From positions 265,679-329,678 of the forward strand of contig NZ_PKQP01000005.1 of the NCBI RefSeq assembly GCF_002887735.1: a stretch of DNA of 64,000 nt. The letters run 5' to 3'. The notes under the pieces are model-generated. The model saw only the letters and a list, made by a program, of their open reading frames with translations, did not search any database and was not told the DNA's origin. Below, piece by piece: positions 37,982 to 49,381 of the stretch. Each line of letters opens with the position of its first letter. The stretch's first letter is position 1. The stretch comes from Stenotrophomonas bentonitica. Its GTDB lineage: Bacteria; Pseudomonadota; Gammaproteobacteria; Xanthomonadales; Xanthomonadaceae. A program made the position numbers and the translations under genes.

Positions 37982-39213
37982 ATCGCAAGGGTGACAAATC
38001 ACTGATCGTCGGTCTGGACATCGGCACCTCCAAGGTGGTGGCGCTGGTCGGCGAGTATTCGCCGGGCAATCCGATCGAGGTCATCGGCATCGGCTCGCAC
38101 GAATCGCGCGGTCTCAAGCGCGGCGTGGTGGTGGATATCGAATCGACCGTGCAGTCCATCCAGCGTGCGGTCGAAGAGGCCGAGCTGATGGCCGGCTGCG
38201 AGATCCGCTCGGTGTACGCCTCGATCTCCGGCAACCACGTGCAGTGCAAGAACTCGCCCGGCATCGTGCCGATCCGCGACGGCGAAGTGACCTGGGGCGA
38301 CCTGGATCGCGTGCTGGACGCGGCCAAGGCGGTGGCGATCCCGGCGGACCAGAAGATCCTGCATGCGATCCCGCGCGAGTACGTGCTGGACGATTCGCAG
38401 GAAGGCATCCGCAATCCGGTCGGCATGACCGGCGTGCGCCTGGAAGTGCACGCCCACCTGGTGGTGTGCGCACAGTCGGCCGCCGCCAACATCTCCAAGT
38501 GCGTGCAGCGCTGCGGCCTGCAGGTCGATGACCTGGTGCTGTCCTCGCTGGCCTCCAGCGTGGCCGTGCTGACCGCCGACGAGCGCGAGCTGGGCGTGGT
38601 GCTGGTCGACATGGGCGCGGGTACCACCGACCTGGCCGTGTTCGTGCAGGGCGCGATCTGCCACACCGCCTCGCTGCCGATCGCCGGCGACCACGTCACC
38701 AACGACATCGCGCACATGCTGCGCACGCCGACCCCGGAAGCCGAGCAGATCAAGGTGCGCTACGCCTGCGCCCTGGCCCAGCTGGCCACCGCCGAGGAAA
38801 GCATCCAGGTGCCCAGCGTCGGCGATCGTCCGCCGCGCCGGATGCCGCGCCATGCACTCGCCCAGGCGGTGCAGGGCCGCTACGAAGAGATCTTCGAGAT
38901 GGTGCAGGCCGAACTGCGCCGCTCCGGTTTCGAGGAACTGGTGCGCGCCGGCATGGTGCTCACCGGCGGCGCTTCGAAGATGGAAGGCGTGGTCGAACTG
39001 GCCGAGGAAATGCTGCAGATGCCGGTACGCGTGGGCATCCCGCAGCACGTCACCGGCCTGGGCGAAGTGGTGGGCAACCCGGTGCATGCCACCGGCGTGG
39101 GCCTGCTGCTGATGGGCAGCCAGATCGAACACCCGCGTCGCCCGTCGCTGCCGACCGGCCGCGCCGGCAGCATGTTCAAGAAGCTCAAAACCTGGTTCCG
39201 CGGCGAGTTCTGA
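37978..39213 (+). CDS. ftsA: Cell division protein FtsA
   Basis: Actin-like ATPase that tethers FtsZ to the membrane. 411 residues with the phosphate-1 loop LIVGLDIGTSKVVALVGEYS, phosphate-2 block VVLVDMGAGTTDLAVF and adenosine motif LTGGASKMEGVVELAE. The C-terminal membrane-targeting helix is MFKKLKTWFRGEF. Last gene of the overlapping chain; ftsZ follows after a 280-base leader. Confidence 0.97.
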   Translation: MNRKGDKSLIVGLDIGTSKVVALVGEYSPGNPIEVIGIGSHESRGLKRGVVVDIESTVQSIQRAVEEAELMAGCEIRSVYASISGNHVQCKNSPGIVPIRDGEVTWGDLDRVLDAAKAVAIPADQKILHAIPREYVLDDSQEGIRNPVGMTGVRLEVHAHLVVCAQSAAANISKCVQRCGLQVDDLVLSSLASSVAVLTADERELGVVLVDMGAGTTDLAVFVQGAICHTASLPIAGDHVTNDIAHMLRTPTPEAEQIKVRYACALAQLATAEESIQVPSVGDRPPRRMPRHALAQAVQGRYEEIFEMVQAELRRSGFEELVRAGMVLTGGASKMEGVVELAEEMLQMPVRVGIPQHVTGLGEVVGNPVHATGVGLLLMGSQIEHPRRPSLPTGRAGSMFKKLKTWFRGEF

Positions 39214-39420
39214 TCGCGGCCCGCAACACGCAGTACACATGCAATAAGCGATAAGCAGTTCCCGAAAAATCCACACACCGTCCACGCAACGCCGCAACAC
39301 CCCGCATCACGACGTACACAGCAAGCGCATTACCCGGCCACCTGGCCGACCATTGAAGCAGGCAACACCGTCGCGGTTGGCTCTATCCAGCCCGGCATAC
39401 CAACTACAACTCGCCGGCAC

Positions 39421-39463
39421 GACGGTGGGGAGGACAGGAGAAGGATTCTCCGAAGCCCCCGTC
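39421..39463 (+). promoter_or_regulatory. Composite hairpin in the ftsZ leader
   Basis: Three nested helices: GACGG with CCGTC (39421-39425 with 39459-39463), GGG with CCC, and GGAGAA-gga-TTCTCC (39437-39451). It ends 18 bases before the ftsZ ribosome binding site (GAGG, 39482-39485). The 280-base ftsA-ftsZ gap holds no gene; no clear sigma-70 promoter was recognised. Confidence 0.45.
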
Positions 39464-39493
39464 CCGCGTAAACGGCAACACGAGGACACGGAC

Positions 39494-40726
39494 ATGGCGC
39501 ATTTCGAACTGATTGAAAAGATGGCACCCAATGCGGTGATCAAGGTGATCGGCGTGGGCGGCGGCGGCGGTAACGCAGTGGCGCACATGGTCAGCACCAG
39601 TGTGGACGGCGTGGAATTCATCACCGCCAACACCGATTCGCAGGCCATCAAGAATTGCGGTGCCAAGCTGCAGCTGCAGCTGGGTACCAACGTCACCAAG
39701 GGCCTGGGCGCAGGCGCGAACCCGGAAGTCGGCCGCCAGGCCGCGCTGGAAGACCGTGAGCGCATCATGGATGCCCTGCAGGGTGCGGACATGGTGTTCA
39801 TCACCGCCGGCATGGGCGGCGGCACCGGCACCGGTGCAGCCCCGGTCGTGGCGCAGCTGGCCAAGGAGATGGGCATCCTGACCGTCGCCGTGGTCACCAA
39901 GCCGTTCCCGTTCGAAGGCCGTCGCCGCATGCAGGTCGCGCTGAAGGGCATCGAAGAGCTGAGCCAGCATTGCGATTCGCTGATCACGATCCCGAACGAA
40001 AAGCTGATCACCGTGCTGGGCCGCAACGCCACCATGATCCAGGCCTTCCGTGCCGCCAACGACGTGCTGCAGGGCGCCGTGCAGGGCATCGCCGATCTGA
40101 TCGTGCGTCCGGGCCTGATCAACGTCGACTTCGCCGACGTGCGCACCGTCATGTCCGAAATGGGCTTGGCGATGATGGGCACCGGCACCGCGCGTGGCGA
40201 TGACCGCGCCCAGGCCGCGGCCGAAGCCGCCATCCAGAACCCGCTGCTGGACGATGTGAACCTGGCCGGTGCCAACGGCATCCTGGTCAACATCACCGCC
40301 GGCGCCGACTTCACGATGGCCGAGTTCGACGAGATCGGCCGCACCATCGATGGCTTCGCCTCCGAAGATGCCACCGTGGTCGTGGGTACCGTGCTGGACC
40401 CGGACATGCAGGACGAAGTCCGCGTGACCGTGGTCGCCACCGGCCTGAACCGTGCCGTCACCGCCAAGACCCAGCGTCCGGGCGAGCGCGCACCGATCAA
40501 GCTGGTCCGCAACGCCACCACCGGCCAGCCGGAGTTCGGCGAATTCGACAACGGCGGCGATGCGGTCTCCAAGGCCGTCGGCGGGATGGGCATGGGCATG
40601 GGCCTGCGTCGTCCCAGCGCCGACACCGTGGCACCGTCGGCTCCGAGCGCTTCGGGTCCGGCCGCCGCTGAGCTGCCCAACGATTACCTGGACATCCCGG
40701 CGTTCCTGCGCCGCCAGGCGGACTGA
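39494..40726 (+). CDS. ftsZ: Cell division GTPase FtsZ
   Basis: Tubulin-like GTPase that forms the Z ring. 410 residues from ATG 39494, with GAGG eight bases upstream. Motifs: [14 protein letters not shown] at about 20-32, the tubulin signature GGGTGTG at 108-114 and the T7 catalytic loop [14 protein letters not shown]. After an Ala/Pro linker the C-terminal peptide [15 protein letters not shown] is the binding site for FtsA and other partners. Confidence 0.98.
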   Translation: MAHFELIEKMAPNAVIKVIGVGGGGGNAVAHMVSTSVDGVEFITANTDSQAIKNCGAKLQLQLGTNVTKGLGAGANPEVGRQAALEDRERIMDALQGADMVFITAGMGGGTGTGAAPVVAQLAKEMGILTVAVVTKPFPFEGRRRMQVALKGIEELSQHCDSLITIPNEKLITVLGRNATMIQAFRAANDVLQGAVQGIADLIVRPGLINVDFADVRTVMSEMGLAMMGTGTARGDDRAQAAAEAAIQNPLLDDVNLAGANGILVNITAGADFTMAEFDEIGRTIDGFASEDATVVVGTVLDPDMQDEVRVTVVATGLNRAVTAKTQRPGERAPIKLVRNATTGQPEFGEFDNGGDAVSKAVGGMGMGMGLRRPSADTVAPSAPSASGPAAAELPNDYLDIPAFLRRQAD

Positions 40727-40778
40727 GTAACGCTGGCCGGGGCCTTGTCCTCCCCGGTAAGCACCTCCATGTCCCATG

Positions 40779-40804
40779 CTGCCGGGCCAGGATCGGCCCG
40801 GCAG
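40779..40804. other. Strong hairpin between ftsZ and lpxC
   Basis: CTGCCGGGCC pairs perfectly with GGCCCGGCAG around AGGATC. No T-tract follows. It may stabilise the ftsZ transcript end or partly terminate it; the remainder of the 216-base gap shows nothing certain. Confidence 0.55.
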
Positions 40805-40942
40805 TCTGACCGCCGTCGTGCATCGCGCACGTCCGGGCAGTGCTGTCGACGCACCACGGTTCACGGAAGGGACAGCGGTAGTGCGTGTTATTCTTGTTTG
40901 TCACAGCCGCGCTGACCGCGCGCTTTCTGGTCCTGCCCCCCG

Positions 40943-41854
40943 ATGATCCCGCAACGCACCCTCAAGAACACGATCCGCGCCACCGGCGTCGGCCTTCACA
41001 GCGGTGACAAGGTCTACATGACCCTGCGCCCGGCCCCGGTCAACCATGGCATCGTGTTCCGCCGCGTCGATATGGACCCGGTGGTGGAAGTGCCCGCGCG
41101 TGCGGACCTGGTCACCGAAGTCACGCTGTGCACCGGCCTGACCTACCACGAGGCCAAGATCCAGACCGTCGAACACCTGATGTCGGCCCTGGCCGGCCTG
41201 GGTGTGGACAACATCATCGTGGAGCTGTCCTCGGCCGAGCTGCCGATCATGGACGGTTCCTCCGGCCCGTTCGTGTTCCTGCTGCAGTCGGCGGGCATCG
41301 CCGAACAGGACGCGCCGAAACGCTTCATCCGCATTCTCAAGACGGTGGAAGTCACCGATGGCGACAAGGTCGCCCGCTTCGAGCCGTACGAAGGCTACAA
41401 GCTCGGCTTCACCATCCAGTTCAACCACCCGATGATCCCGGCCAAGCAGTCGCGCGCGGAAATCGAGTTCTCGACCCTGGCCTACACCAAGGAAATCTCC
41501 CGCGCCCGGACCTTCGGCTTCATGCGGGATCTGGAATACATGCGCGAGCGCAACCTGGGCCTGGGCGGTTCGATGGACAACGCCATCGTGCTCGACGAGT
41601 TCCGCGTGCTCAACGACGACGGCCTGCGCTACGCCGACGAGTTCGTGCGCCACAAGATCCTCGACGCGATCGGCGATCTGTACCTGGCCGGTGGCCAGGT
41701 GCTCGGCGCTTACGAGGGCTTCAAGTCCGGCCATGCGCTCAACAACAAGCTGGTACGCGCCCTGCTGGCCGATGCCAGCGCGTGGGAGTGGGTCAGCTAC
41801 GAGTCGCCTACGGTCGAGGCCCCCGTCGTCTATGGTCTGCCGGCCTACGCCTGA
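40943..41854 (+). CDS. lpxC: UDP-3-O-acyl-N-acetylglucosamine deacetylase LpxC
   Basis: Zinc amidase for the committed step of lipid A synthesis. 303 residues, the normal length. Zinc ligands H78 (TVEHLMSAL), H237 and D241 ([15 protein letters not shown]) and the general acid/base region around H264 ([10 protein letters not shown]) are all present. Its position after ftsZ is conserved in gammaproteobacteria and closes the dcw cluster. A clear intrinsic terminator follows. Confidence 0.98.
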   Translation: MIPQRTLKNTIRATGVGLHSGDKVYMTLRPAPVNHGIVFRRVDMDPVVEVPARADLVTEVTLCTGLTYHEAKIQTVEHLMSALAGLGVDNIIVELSSAELPIMDGSSGPFVFLLQSAGIAEQDAPKRFIRILKTVEVTDGDKVARFEPYEGYKLGFTIQFNHPMIPAKQSRAEIEFSTLAYTKEISRARTFGFMRDLEYMRERNLGLGGSMDNAIVLDEFRVLNDDGLRYADEFVRHKILDAIGDLYLAGGQVLGAYEGFKSGHALNNKLVRALLADASAWEWVSYESPTVEAPVVYGLPAYA

Positions 41855-41893
41855 GCCAGGTTCTGGCCAACCCATTGATCTGAAAGAAAATAG

Positions 41894-41920
41894 AACGGCG
41901 CCCACGGCGCCGTTTCTGTT
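41894..41920 (+). terminator. Terminator of lpxC
   Basis: AACGGCGCC-cac-GGCGCCGTT followed by TCTGTTT, 40 bases after the lpxC stop. Confidence 0.85.
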
Positions 41921-41989
41921 TCAGGGGGTCAGGACGGGCTCAACGCCGCGTGATCTTGACGTCAATGAACCGTAGGGGTGCACAGCGCA

Positions 41990-42060
41990 CAGATTTGTGA
42001 ACCTCATCAAGGTTTGTGCCGAATTTAACGTTAATTTAATAAAACACTAACGACTGGCGG
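41990..42060. other. AT-rich intergenic tract between convergent lpxC and dciA
   Basis: Unlike any other gap here, this stretch is strongly AT-rich (GAATTTAACGTTAATTTAAT at about 42021-42040) and holds two small hairpins (CACAgatTTGTG and AACCTcatcAAGGTT). Both flanking genes read into it, so it is not an obvious promoter for either. I see no ORF or recognisable RNA. Confidence 0.4.
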
Positions 42061-42149
42061 CACCGACGCCGCTACAGTGCAGACCGGCTCCCAGCCAAAG
42101 TTCACGTGATCGTGACGCGGCCGGGAAGGGGCGGGATGCCCCGATGGCT

Positions 42150-42590
42150 TCACGACTTGGAGGAATCCACGTCGCGCAGACAAGCCAACGCGTCGCGTAG
42201 CCCTTTGTGCGTGGCGGCTGAAACAGCGTGGGGGCCATTCCTGTTGTCGATCGCTGGGGAGCGTGGGGGAGGGGCGGACGCTGTTTTGACGGTCACCTTG
42301 GTGACCTTCAGCCCGATGGACCGGGCCGCGTCGATCAACTGTGCTTCGGCAAGCCGGACCTTGGCGTGCCACACGGGAGATTCGACGAGAAAAACGAGGT
42401 GCTCGCCGTTTACATTCGCCAGCCGGCAACGGGTGGCCAGTGCAGGCGGCAAATGGGGGCGCAACTGACGGTCCAGCGCGTCGAGCCACAAGGCGCGACG
42501 CAGCGGGTTACCGGCTTTGTCCGCCATGACCGCATCCAGCGCCGGCTTCGGCGTGGATGGGGAACGGGCACTGGATTTCGGCTCAGACAT
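42150..42590 (-). CDS. dciA: DUF721 protein, DciA-type replicative helicase loader
   Basis: DciA proteins load DnaB helicase in bacteria that lack DnaC or DnaI. 146 residues. The DUF721 domain covers about residues 28-115: LRRALWLDALDRQLRPHLPP, CRLANVNGEHLVFLVESPVWHAKVRL and LIDAARSIGLKVTKVTVK. The ends are low-complexity. It lies between lpxC and secA on the opposite strand, divergent from the M23 gene by 12 bases, so both must share a very compact promoter region. Confidence 0.88.
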   Translation of the reverse strand: MSEPKSSARSPSTPKPALDAVMADKAGNPLRRALWLDALDRQLRPHLPPALATRCRLANVNGEHLVFLVESPVWHAKVRLAEAQLIDAARSIGLKVTKVTVKTASAPPPRSPAIDNRNGPHAVSAATHKGLRDALACLRDVDSSKS

Positions 42591-42602
42591 GAAAACTCAC
42601 TG

Positions 42603-43553
42603 ATGGCATTCAAAAAGATCGTAATCAAAACGCGTGAAGGACAGGCCAAGACGCCGCTGGCGCGTTTGCGTTTCTACTTCGAAGATTCCCCCCGTGCCCT
42701 GCTGGGCAGTGTGCTGGGGGTGGGCTGCCTGATCGGCTTCGGTGCCGGTATCGGTGGCAGCATGTTCAACGATTCCCGGCTCCACGCCAAGGTCGCACAG
42801 CAGGAACGCGAACTGGCGCAGGCCCAGAAGGACGCTCAGACCCAGGTCAACGCGCTGGCAGCGCGGATGGGCGAGCTGCAGGCGCAGGCCACCCGTCTCA
42901 ATGCCCTGGGCGAACGACTCACCCAGATGGGCAAACTGGAAGACGGCGAATTCGACTTCAACGAGACCCCCGGCCTCGGTGAAGGCGAGCCCGGCCCGAC
43001 CCAGGACATCCCGGTCAGCGCGGTCAACGCCGACTTACAGGTGCTGGAGCAGCGCTTTGCTGCTTCAGGCCGCCAGCTGTCGGTGATGGAATCGCTGATG
43101 TTCGACCACCAGCTCGAGCAGAACGCCGTGCCCTCGCGCATGCCGATCCGCAACACCTACATCACCTCCAACTTCGGCACCCGCAGCGATCCGTTCGGTC
43201 GCGGTGCGGCCACCCACAAGGGCATGGATTTCCACGCCAAGGTCGGTGACCCGGTGATGTCGGTGGCCGATGGCGTGGTCAGCTTCGCCGGTGTGAAGGG
43301 CGGTTACGGCAACGTGGTCGATGTGGACCATGGCAACGGCTATGTGACCCGCTATGCGCACAATTCGCGCCTGGTGGTGAAGCCGGGCGATCTGGTCCGG
43401 GCCGGCCAGGAAGTGGCCAAGGCCGGTTCCACGGGCCGTTCCACCGGTGCCCACGTGCACTTCGAGGTCTGGGAACGCGGCCAGGTGGTCAATCCGCGCA
43501 AGTTCCTCGGTGATGGCGGCAACACCCCGGTCGGCCGCGTTTCGCGGGGCTGA
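42603..43553 (+). CDS. Membrane-anchored M23 (LytM) peptidase
   Basis: Predicted zinc endopeptidase cutting peptidoglycan crosslinks, or a regulator of amidases. 316 residues: cytoplasmic N-terminus, one membrane segment (about 36-58), a coiled-coil region (65-110), then the LytM domain. Metal ligands H205 and D209 (THKGMDFH), H284 and H286 (GAHVHFEVW) are all present, so it should be catalytically active rather than a degenerate EnvC/NlpD type. Sits in the secM position, upstream of secA. Confidence 0.92.
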   Translation: MAFKKIVIKTREGQAKTPLARLRFYFEDSPRALLGSVLGVGCLIGFGAGIGGSMFNDSRLHAKVAQQERELAQAQKDAQTQVNALAARMGELQAQATRLNALGERLTQMGKLEDGEFDFNETPGLGEGEPGPTQDIPVSAVNADLQVLEQRFAASGRQLSVMESLMFDHQLEQNAVPSRMPIRNTYITSNFGTRSDPFGRGAATHKGMDFHAKVGDPVMSVADGVVSFAGVKGGYGNVVDVDHGNGYVTRYAHNSRLVVKPGDLVRAGQEVAKAGSTGRSTGAHVHFEVWERGQVVNPRKFLGDGGNTPVGRVSRG

Positions 43554-43628
43554 TCACGGTAACGAACTTGAACGGGGGTGCTTGAAACGCCGGACCCCCG
43601 TCCCAAGCTACAATGGGTGTTGCCATAG

Positions 43629-43652
43629 ACAGGGCGCGGTGCGCCCTGTTTC
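43629..43652 (+). terminator. Terminator between the M23 gene and secA
   Basis: ACAGGGCGC-ggt-GCGCCCTGT followed by TTCGTTT. A second hairpin (ACGGGGGT/ACCCCCGT, 43572-43601) precedes it. Confidence 0.75.
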
Positions 43653-43721
43653 GTTTGCGGCGTGCGCATCCCCCGGGGAGAGCGCCGCCGTTGGGGCGTC
43701 TCATTCCAACCGGTTCCTTCA

Positions 43722-46454
<2,733 letters not shown>

Positions 46455-46477
46455 TCGGCTGATTGGACGTGCCGAAG

Positions 46478-46506
46478 AAGCCCTGCCTTGTGCGGGGCTT
46501 TTTTTT
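46478..46506 (+). terminator. Terminator of secA
   Basis: AAGCCC pairs with GGGCTT, with further pairs around CTTG, followed by eight T residues in all. Confidence 0.9.
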
Positions 46507-46584
46507 GGTTCTTCTTCCATCCGCGTGGCAGGTATGTGGTGCGCGTTGACCCTTCCAGGCACGGCGGTCGATGGGTCGGGCGCT

Positions 46585-46676
46585 GGGGCGCGATGCCCTT
46601 GTCGGCGAATGTCCCCCGGTGCCGGCCTGCGGCCGTCCCCTCCTCCTTGATTTCGCCCACAAGGGCATCGCGCCCC
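46585..46676. repeat. Inverted hairpin element A
   Basis: 25-base arms (left 46585-46609, beginning GGGGCGCGATGCCC; right 46652-46676) pair with one mismatch. The interior holds TGTCCCCCGG, a CGGCC-tgc-GGCCG hairpin and CCTCCTCCTTGATTT. The interior blocks recur in opposite orientation in element B. No gene lies in the 452 bases between the secA terminator and the next start; the part outside elements A and B shows only a small CCCCT/AGGGG hairpin. Confidence 0.7.
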
Positions 46677-46739
46677 ACGTATCGAGACTACTGGCGCCCA
46701 ACAGCAAGGTCCGCTTTTCCGCACTCCTACCGCGCGCGA

Positions 46740-46846
46740 GCCCCGTAGCGGCCGGCAGGCTCCTGGGCAAAATCAAGGAGGAGGCCGTCGCCGCCAGGCG
46801 GCGGCCGGGGGACATTTGCCGAGGGGCCTGCCGGTCGCTGCGGGGC
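46740..46846. repeat. Inverted hairpin element B, related to A
   Basis: 21-base arms (GCCCCGTAGCGGCCGGCAGG at left, 46826-46846 at right) pair throughout as RNA on the + strand if two G-U pairs are allowed. Inside, the minus strand repeats GGCAAATGTCCCCCGG and CCTCCTCCTTGATTTTGCCC, homologous to element A. The inner closing pairs are GGCAAA/TTTGCC here and GGCGAA/TTCGCC in A, a compensated change. Confidence 0.7.
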
Positions 46847-46958
46847 CCTTACGCTCGCGGCAGCTCCGAGCGGAGACGCCACCACGAGCCACAACGAGCC
46901 CCTACAACTACCCGCAGGGGCATTGCGTCACGGGCCCCGGTTTGGGCATCCTCGGGGT

Positions 46959-47918
46959 ATGTCATCTCCCCTTCGTTCGATCCATGTCGTGGCCGGCGTC
47001 ATCACCGATGCCCGCGGCCGCATCCTGCTCAACCGTCGTACCGAGAACCGCGATATGGCCGGCCTGTGGGAGTTCCCGGGCGGCAAGCGGGAGCCCGGCG
47101 AGACCTCCGAGCAGGCCCTGGTGCGGGAACTGCGCGAGGAGCTGGGGATCGAGGCGGAGGTCGGTGAGTGGATCATGGACGTGCCGCAGGTCTACCCGGA
47201 CAAGCGGCTCCGCCTGGAGGTGCGCCGGATCCAGGGCTGGAAGGGCTCGCCGCGTGGGCGGGAAGGGCAGGCGATCACCTGGGTGGCCCCGGACAAACTG
47301 CACCGGTACTCGATGCCGCCGGCGGACCTGCCGGTGGTGGCGGCGTTGCGCCAGCCGGATCGGTATCTCATCACCCCGGAGCTGGAGGGCGAGGAGGACA
47401 GTGTCCACCAGGCATGGCTGGGGCGCCTGGCGCAGGCGCTGGAGAGTGGCGTGCGCCGGGTGCAGCTGCGCACGCCATCCAGTCCGGCGCGGGTGGCGCT
47501 GGCCGAGCGCGTGATCCAGCAGCATGGGCCGCGCACGCAGTGGCTGGTGAACCGGGATATCGACCTGGCCGGGCGGCTGGGCGTCGGGGTGCATCTGGGC
47601 AGTGAGCAGCTGCTGGCGCTGGGCGAGCGGCCGCTGCCGGCCGGTCAGCTGGTGGCGGCCTCCTGCCACGATCTGGCGCAGCTGCAGGCGGCGCAGCGGC
47701 TGGGCTGTGATTTTGCGGTGCTGGGACCGGTGCACACGACGGACAGCCATCCCGGCATCGCGCCGCTGGGCTGGGACGCGTTCGAAGCGCTGCGCGAGCA
47801 GGTCTCGCTGCCGCTGTACGCGCTGGGCGGGATGACCCCCGGCGATATCGAGCAGGCGCGCCGCCACGGCGCGCAGGGCATCGCGGCGATCCGCTCGCTG
47901 TGGCCAGCTACAGCGTGA
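46959..47918 (+). CDS. Nudix hydrolase-ThiE-like fusion protein
   Basis: 319 residues from ATG 46959. The N-terminal half is MutT-like, removing oxidised nucleotides such as 8-oxo-dGTP: Nudix box GKREPGETSEQALVRELREE LGI at 42-64. The C-terminal half (about 155-319) resembles thiamine phosphate synthase/TenI (VRRVQLRTPS, GVHLGSEQLL, CDFAVLGPVHTTDSHPG, LYALGGMTPGDI). The order secA-mutT matches E. coli, so the first domain is the mutT orthologue. Whether the ThiE half is active is unknown. Confidence 0.9.
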   Translation: MSSPLRSIHVVAGVITDARGRILLNRRTENRDMAGLWEFPGGKREPGETSEQALVRELREELGIEAEVGEWIMDVPQVYPDKRLRLEVRRIQGWKGSPRGREGQAITWVAPDKLHRYSMPPADLPVVAALRQPDRYLITPELEGEEDSVHQAWLGRLAQALESGVRRVQLRTPSSPARVALAERVIQQHGPRTQWLVNRDIDLAGRLGVGVHLGSEQLLALGERPLPAGQLVAASCHDLAQLQAAQRLGCDFAVLGPVHTTDSHPGIAPLGWDAFEALREQVSLPLYALGGMTPGDIEQARRHGAQGIAAIRSLWPATA

Positions 47919-48474
47919 TCCAGAAGCAGCCGTACTGACGCCGCAGGCCGAACACGGTCCGGGCCGGGGTGGCGGTGCTGCCCAGGGTCTGTTCGATGCG
48001 CAGTCCGATGGGGCGGGGGCGCGAAGGCGCCGATTCAGGACCTGCAGCGGCAAGCGCCGGGTCCACCATCACCGGCGCGCTTTCGGGGTAGACCGGGGCG
48101 ATGTCGACCAGGGGGCGCTGCACCACCGATTCCAGCCGCCCGATGATGTGGTTCGCGGTGGCGTTGGAGACGTTGCTCCACAGGTAGATCGAGGACAACC
48201 GGTTCACGTCCTGCGCGCTGACCGCGTCGCGGATCTGGCCGGTCAGCTCGCTGAGCCGGCGCGCGCAGCCGGCGCGATAGATGCCGGTGTTGCCCACGCT
48301 CGCGGTGCGCGGGGGCAAGCGCGACGTAGCACCCACTGCATCGCAGCGGCGGTCGGTGAAGACGGTTTCGCCCTGCGCGTTGGTACAGCGGTTCACGCGC
48401 TGCGGCGCCTGCGCCAGGACGGGCAGCGAGGGCAGGCACAGCGCACACAGCAGGAGCCACACGAGCGGTTTCAT
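47908..48474 (-). CDS. DUF4124 domain secreted protein
   Basis: 188 residues with a signal peptide (MKPLVWLLLCALCLPSLPVL, cleavage after AQA). The DUF4124 core follows: VNRCTNAQGETVFTDRRCDAVG, where the two cysteines may form a disulfide. The rest is unassigned, with a Pro-rich segment and a final CFWITL. Its last 11 bases overlap the end of the Nudix-ThiE gene, tail to tail. Function unknown; many DUF4124 proteins are envelope-associated. Confidence 0.82.
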   Translation of the reverse strand: MKPLVWLLLCALCLPSLPVLAQAPQRVNRCTNAQGETVFTDRRCDAVGATSRLPPRTASVGNTGIYRAGCARRLSELTGQIRDAVSAQDVNRLSSIYLWSNVSNATANHIIGRLESVVQRPLVDIAPVYPESAPVMVDPALAAAGPESAPSRPRPIGLRIEQTLGSTATPARTVFGLRRQYGCFWITL

Positions 48475-48524
48475 CGCAGCAGCGTAGCGGCGCCGGCGTT
48501 ATCTGCAAGCGATGCGCAACCGCC

Positions 48525-49352
48525 TCAGCTGCGCAGCAGTTTCAGCACCTGGGTGGTCGGCTTGGCCAGGTTGAGCGTATAGAAGTGCAGGCCCGGGGCG
48601 CCGCCGGCGACCAGGCGTTCGCACAGGCTGGCCACCACCTCGGCACCGAACGCGCGGACCGATTCGGCATCGTCGCCATAGGCCTGCATGCGTTTGCCGA
48701 TCCAGCGCGGGATTTCCGCACCGCACTGCTCGGAGAAGCGGCGCAGCTGGCTGAAATTGGAGATCGGCATGATGCCCGGCACGATCGGCACGGTTACACC
48801 CAGCGCGCGCACGGCATCGACGAAGTGGAAGTAGGCGTCGGCGTTGAAGAAGTACTGGGTGATCGCCGCATCGGCGCCCGCGTCGATCTTGGTCTTGAAG
48901 TGCTTCAGGTCGAGCAGGGCGTCGCTGGCCTGCGGATGGGTCTCCGGATACGCGCCCACTTCAATGCGGAACGCATCGCCATGCTCGGCACGGATGAAAC
49001 TGATCAGTTCGGAGGCATAGCGCAGGTCGCCGGGATGGCCCATGCCGGAGGGCAGGTCACCGCGCAGGGCGACGATCCGCCGGCAGCCGATCGCGCGGTA
49101 CAGCTTGAGCAGCTCGCGGATCTCCTCGCGGCTGCCACCGACGCAGGACAGGTGCGGGGCGGCTTCGAAACCATGGTGCTGCTTGAGGTGGCGGACCGTC
49201 TCGGAGGTGTAGCTGAGCGTGGAACCGCCGGCACCGAACGTACACGACACGTACTCCGGCGCGAACACCTTCAGCTTGGCCGCGGTCCGGTCCAGCTGGG
49301 CGCGCTGCTCGTCGGTCTTGGGCGGGTAGAACTCGAAGCTGATGGCGGTCAT
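48525..49352 (-). CDS. metF: 5,10-methylenetetrahydrofolate reductase
   Basis: FAD enzyme reducing methylene-THF (made by GlyA) to methyl-THF for methionine synthase. 275 residues from ATG 49352, giving the normal start MTAISFEFYPPKTDEQRAQL. Motifs: FEFYPPK with the catalytic Glu, VSCTFGAGGS, LRGDLPSGMGHPGDLRYASE, IEVGAYPETHPQA, ITQYFFNADAYFHFVD and PGIMPISNFSQL. Single gene, divergent from an SDR gene, with a strong promoter carrying a palindrome in its spacer. Confidence 0.97.
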   Translation of the reverse strand: MTAISFEFYPPKTDEQRAQLDRTAAKLKVFAPEYVSCTFGAGGSTLSYTSETVRHLKQHHGFEAAPHLSCVGGSREEIRELLKLYRAIGCRRIVALRGDLPSGMGHPGDLRYASELISFIRAEHGDAFRIEVGAYPETHPQASDALLDLKHFKTKIDAGADAAITQYFFNADAYFHFVDAVRALGVTVPIVPGIMPISNFSQLRRFSEQCGAEIPRWIGKRMQAYGDDAESVRAFGAEVVASLCERLVAGGAPGLHFYTLNLAKPTTQVLKLLRS

Positions 49353-49381
49353 GGGCGGGATGCGTCGGCGGGTGTGGTCCA

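Noticed and set aside
46571..47167. Open frame over the hairpin elements after secA
   Set aside because: It runs through inverted repeats and into the Nudix gene in a wrong frame; no protein-like features.
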